A model generated the notes under the pieces. That model was not told the origin of the DNA and searched no databases. It saw only the letters and a program-made list of their open reading frames with translations. The translations under genes were made by a program, and so were the position numbers. This document shows positions 40,413 through 42,377 of a DNA stretch of 42,377 nt, piece by piece. Position 1 is the stretch's first letter. Every line of letters begins with the position of its first letter. The stretch is taken from positions 1-42,377 of the forward strand of contig CAAEWE010000074.1 of the NCBI GenBank assembly GCA_900759665.1, in the 5' to 3' direction. The stretch comes from Lachnospiraceae bacterium (GTDB lineage Bacteria; Bacillota; Clostridia; Lachnospirales; Lachnospiraceae).

Positions 40413-42080
40413 ATGGAAAATATAATTTTTTTGATCAGGGGAAACCGGAACGGGGAACCCTTTGCGGCAGAGATGTATCAGGGAGGAGAGCAGCCATATT
40501 TTACCCTGCGCTGGCAGGAGGATGAGGGTGAGATCCATATCCGGATCATTCCGAAGGATTTTGATGATTATGGAAATCCTGTGGGAGAGCTTACATTGGA
40601 ATCGGTCAGCATGACATTTCCGTGGTCCTGCCGTGGGGGCAGAAATCCGGAACAGATCTTTATGAATGGATATCAGTCCTGGACGGATTCCCATGAACAT
40701 ACGATTTTCGAAAAGGAACCGGCCATATCTCCGCTGGCTTCCGGCATGGTGGAAAAATATTATCTGGATCGTTATGGAGATGTGAATTTTACCATGAAAC
40801 CGAAGGGAACCGGACAGTTTCATGGATTTACGTATTGTTATTTCCGGGACGGAGAACAGTACCGCTTCCTGGGCTCTTTAAGTGAACGTGCCGGATTTAC
40901 GGTATTTTATTATAATGGCACAGCACAGCAGATGACCATAGAAAAAGACTGTGCAGGATTAAAGATTTCTGAGGAGTGGAATGCTTTTGATCTGGTGGAA
41001 CTTTCCGGTACCGAGGATCAGGTGTTTGACTTTTATTTTGAAAAAATGAACATATCAAAGCCGTCTGGAAAGCCAATGACCGGTTATACAAGCTGGTACA
41101 ATCATTATCAGAATATTTCGGAACAGATCATTATGGAGAATCTGGAACATGTCCATGAAATGGGACAGAACCTTGATGTGTTTCAGATTGATGACGGTTA
41201 TCAGACTTATGTGGGAGACTGGCTGGATGTCAATGCAGATAAATTCCCGGCAGGACTGGAGCCGGTGGTGGATCAGATCCATGAGTACGGCATGAAGGCA
41301 GGGCTGTGGTTATCCCCGTTTGTATGTGAGAAAAATTCCGGATGTTATCATGAGCATCCGGACTGGCTGGTAAAGGATGAGTGTGGAAATCCGGTGTGTG
41401 GTGGCAGTAACTGGAGTACCTTTTATGCCTTAAATCTGGAGCTGTCACAGGTGCAGGATTATTTGAGAGAGGTATTTCGTCAGGTACTGGATGTGTGGGG
41501 CTTTGATCTGGTGAAGCTTGATTTTCTTTATGGGGCGTGTATGCAGCCGACATCGTATAAAACGAGAGGACAGCTTATGTGTGAAGCCATGGACTTCCTG
41601 CGGGAGCTTGTGGGAGACAAGCTGATCCTTGGCTGCGGTGTCCCGCTGGGACCGGCATTTGGCAAGGTGGATTACTGCCGGATCGGTCCGGATGTGGGGC
41701 TCGACTGGGATGGTTCCCCGAAGGAAAAACTTCTTCACAGAGAGCGTGTTTCCACCAAAAACACCATTGGTAATACGATCTACCGCAGGCAGTTAAACGG
41801 GCGGGCATTCTGGAATGATCCGGATGTTTATCTGCTGCGGGATGACAACATTAAGCTGTCAACGAAGCAGAAGGCATTGCTGGCACAGGTAAATGGGTTG
41901 TTTGGCGGACTGCTTTTTACCTCAGATGATGTGGGAAGCTATGACGCAGAAAAGCGGGAATTACAGCAGAGTCTGACAGGACTTCATGGGGCAGCCCGGC
42001 GTGTGGAACGTAAGGGAAGATATACCATTGTCCGATATCAAGGACAGGACGGGGAAAAGGAATTAAAGGTGAAATTATAA
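40413..42080 (+). CDS. GH36-family alpha-galactosidase
   Basis: The enzyme should remove alpha-1,6-linked galactose from raffinose-type sugars or galactomannans. The 555-residue protein has an N-terminal beta-rich domain (about 1-210) and then a TIM barrel. The barrel shows GYTSWYNHYQNI near 223, QIDDGYQ near 255, GLWLSPF near 295, the nucleophile Asp370 in VKLDF and a likely acid/base Asp427 in RIGPDVG. The length is shorter than the 700-residue GH36 enzymes but fits the shorter clade. No signal peptide is seen, so it is cytosolic. GAGAGGAGAAG precedes the ATG. No transporter lies next to it. Confidence 0.88.
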   Translation: MENIIFLIRGNRNGEPFAAEMYQGGEQPYFTLRWQEDEGEIHIRIIPKDFDDYGNPVGELTLESVSMTFPWSCRGGRNPEQIFMNGYQSWTDSHEHTIFEKEPAISPLASGMVEKYYLDRYGDVNFTMKPKGTGQFHGFTYCYFRDGEQYRFLGSLSERAGFTVFYYNGTAQQMTIEKDCAGLKISEEWNAFDLVELSGTEDQVFDFYFEKMNISKPSGKPMTGYTSWYNHYQNISEQIIMENLEHVHEMGQNLDVFQIDDGYQTYVGDWLDVNADKFPAGLEPVVDQIHEYGMKAGLWLSPFVCEKNSGCYHEHPDWLVKDECGNPVCGGSNWSTFYALNLELSQVQDYLREVFRQVLDVWGFDLVKLDFLYGACMQPTSYKTRGQLMCEAMDFLRELVGDKLILGCGVPLGPAFGKVDYCRIGPDVGLDWDGSPKEKLLHRERVSTKNTIGNTIYRRQLNGRAFWNDPDVYLLRDDNIKLSTKQKALLAQVNGLFGGLLFTSDDVGSYDAEKRELQQSLTGLHGAARRVERKGRYTIVRYQGQDGEKELKVKL

Positions 42081-42377
42081 ATAAGTTACTAAAACTGCGC
42101 ACTTGTAATATATAGCTGCGCCCATAATATTTCTTATGTTTCAAGAGAATAAATATAGATTTTTGCCTCGGAGTGTTTGCAGATACCGTGAGGCTGTGAC
42201 ACCTAAATTGACGCAGATCAGTAGGATTTCTGAAAAGTCTTTGCTTTGCAATGTTTCGATGAATACGTGTCTGGACGCTCAAGCCTCCTGGGTGGGATCA
42301 GCTATTTCGACAGGCACGCTCCCGCTACATTGTGCTACGCAGCACTACATAGCATCCTATAAAACAGGATGCAAGTA
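42081..42377. repeat. Structured intergenic stretch, possible interspersed element
   Basis: No convincing gene is seen. Several hairpins cluster here: GCCTC/GAGGC (about 42166-42195), GTGCT/AGCAC (42332-42336 with 42341-42345, with outer GCTA/TAGC) and GCATCCT/AGGATGC (42352-42358 with 42366-42372). A minus-strand frame crosses the region but shows no family match. The dense short palindromes resemble a small interspersed repeat or RNA element that may continue beyond the window. Confidence 0.35.

Overview
The window looks like a chromosomal segment of a spore-forming, strictly anaerobic Firmicute of the class Clostridia, most likely a gut Lachnospiraceae. The grounds are a six-subunit Rnf operon in clostridial order, the conserved sporulation and cell-division block spoVT-hup-rqcP-yabP-yabQ-divIC-spoIIE-tilS-hpt-ftsH, a DUF6472 protein, strong AGGAGG-type ribosome binding sites, and classical sigma-A promoters and intrinsic terminators. 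No phage, insertion sequence transposase, CRISPR array or rRNA was seen.

Left part (1-8200): a tRNA-Thr(GGT) with its own promoter and terminator is followed by rnfCDGEAB, the ion-pumping ferredoxin:NAD+ oxidoreductase. RnfE carries an unusual cysteine and Ala/Lys-rich tail. Next come a single-gene DRE-TIM aldolase-like protein with its own promoter and terminator, and an HD-GYP c-di-GMP phosphodiesterase.

Middle left (8200-22400): a plus-strand run of accessory housekeeping genes. It holds an M29 aminopeptidase with an extra N-terminal domain, a membrane GGDEF protein whose metal-binding Asp is replaced, a NYN-LOTUS RNA-binding or nuclease protein, a membrane zinc-ribbon protein, a TPM-domain membrane protein, a duplicated DUF3795 protein, an M18 aminopeptidase, an acyltransferase-3 membrane protein and an AlkD-like DNA glycosylase. 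A three-gene minus-strand operon follows: an NSS sodium-coupled transporter, a beta-carbonic anhydrase and a voltage-gated-type K+ channel.

Middle right (22500-31950): the conserved sporulation/division block. Its promoters fit the developmental programme. A sigma-G-like promoter precedes spoVT, a possible sigma-E promoter precedes yabP, and a Spo0A-type promoter with the diagnostic 21-bp spacer and 0A-like boxes precedes spoIIE. divIC has its own promoter and a long, apparently structured leader.

Right part (31950-42377): an accessory islet after the ftsH terminator holds gene relics (an AAA-type ATPase fragment and a BspA-like leucine-rich repeat vestige), then a tight operon of a frameshifted heavy-metal-associated protein, an LCM-type methyltransferase, a GNAT acetyltransferase and a UbiE-like methyltransferase, and then an ATPase with a large in-frame internal deletion. 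After it come a CarD-family regulator, a YesN-type AraC response regulator (minus strand), spmB without spmA, a DUF6472 protein, another methyltransferase, a GH36 alpha-galactosidase and a terminal structured intergenic stretch. The methyltransferase-acetyltransferase islet is the best candidate for an undescribed small system. All functional statements are from reading the sequence and recalled family knowledge; no search was run.
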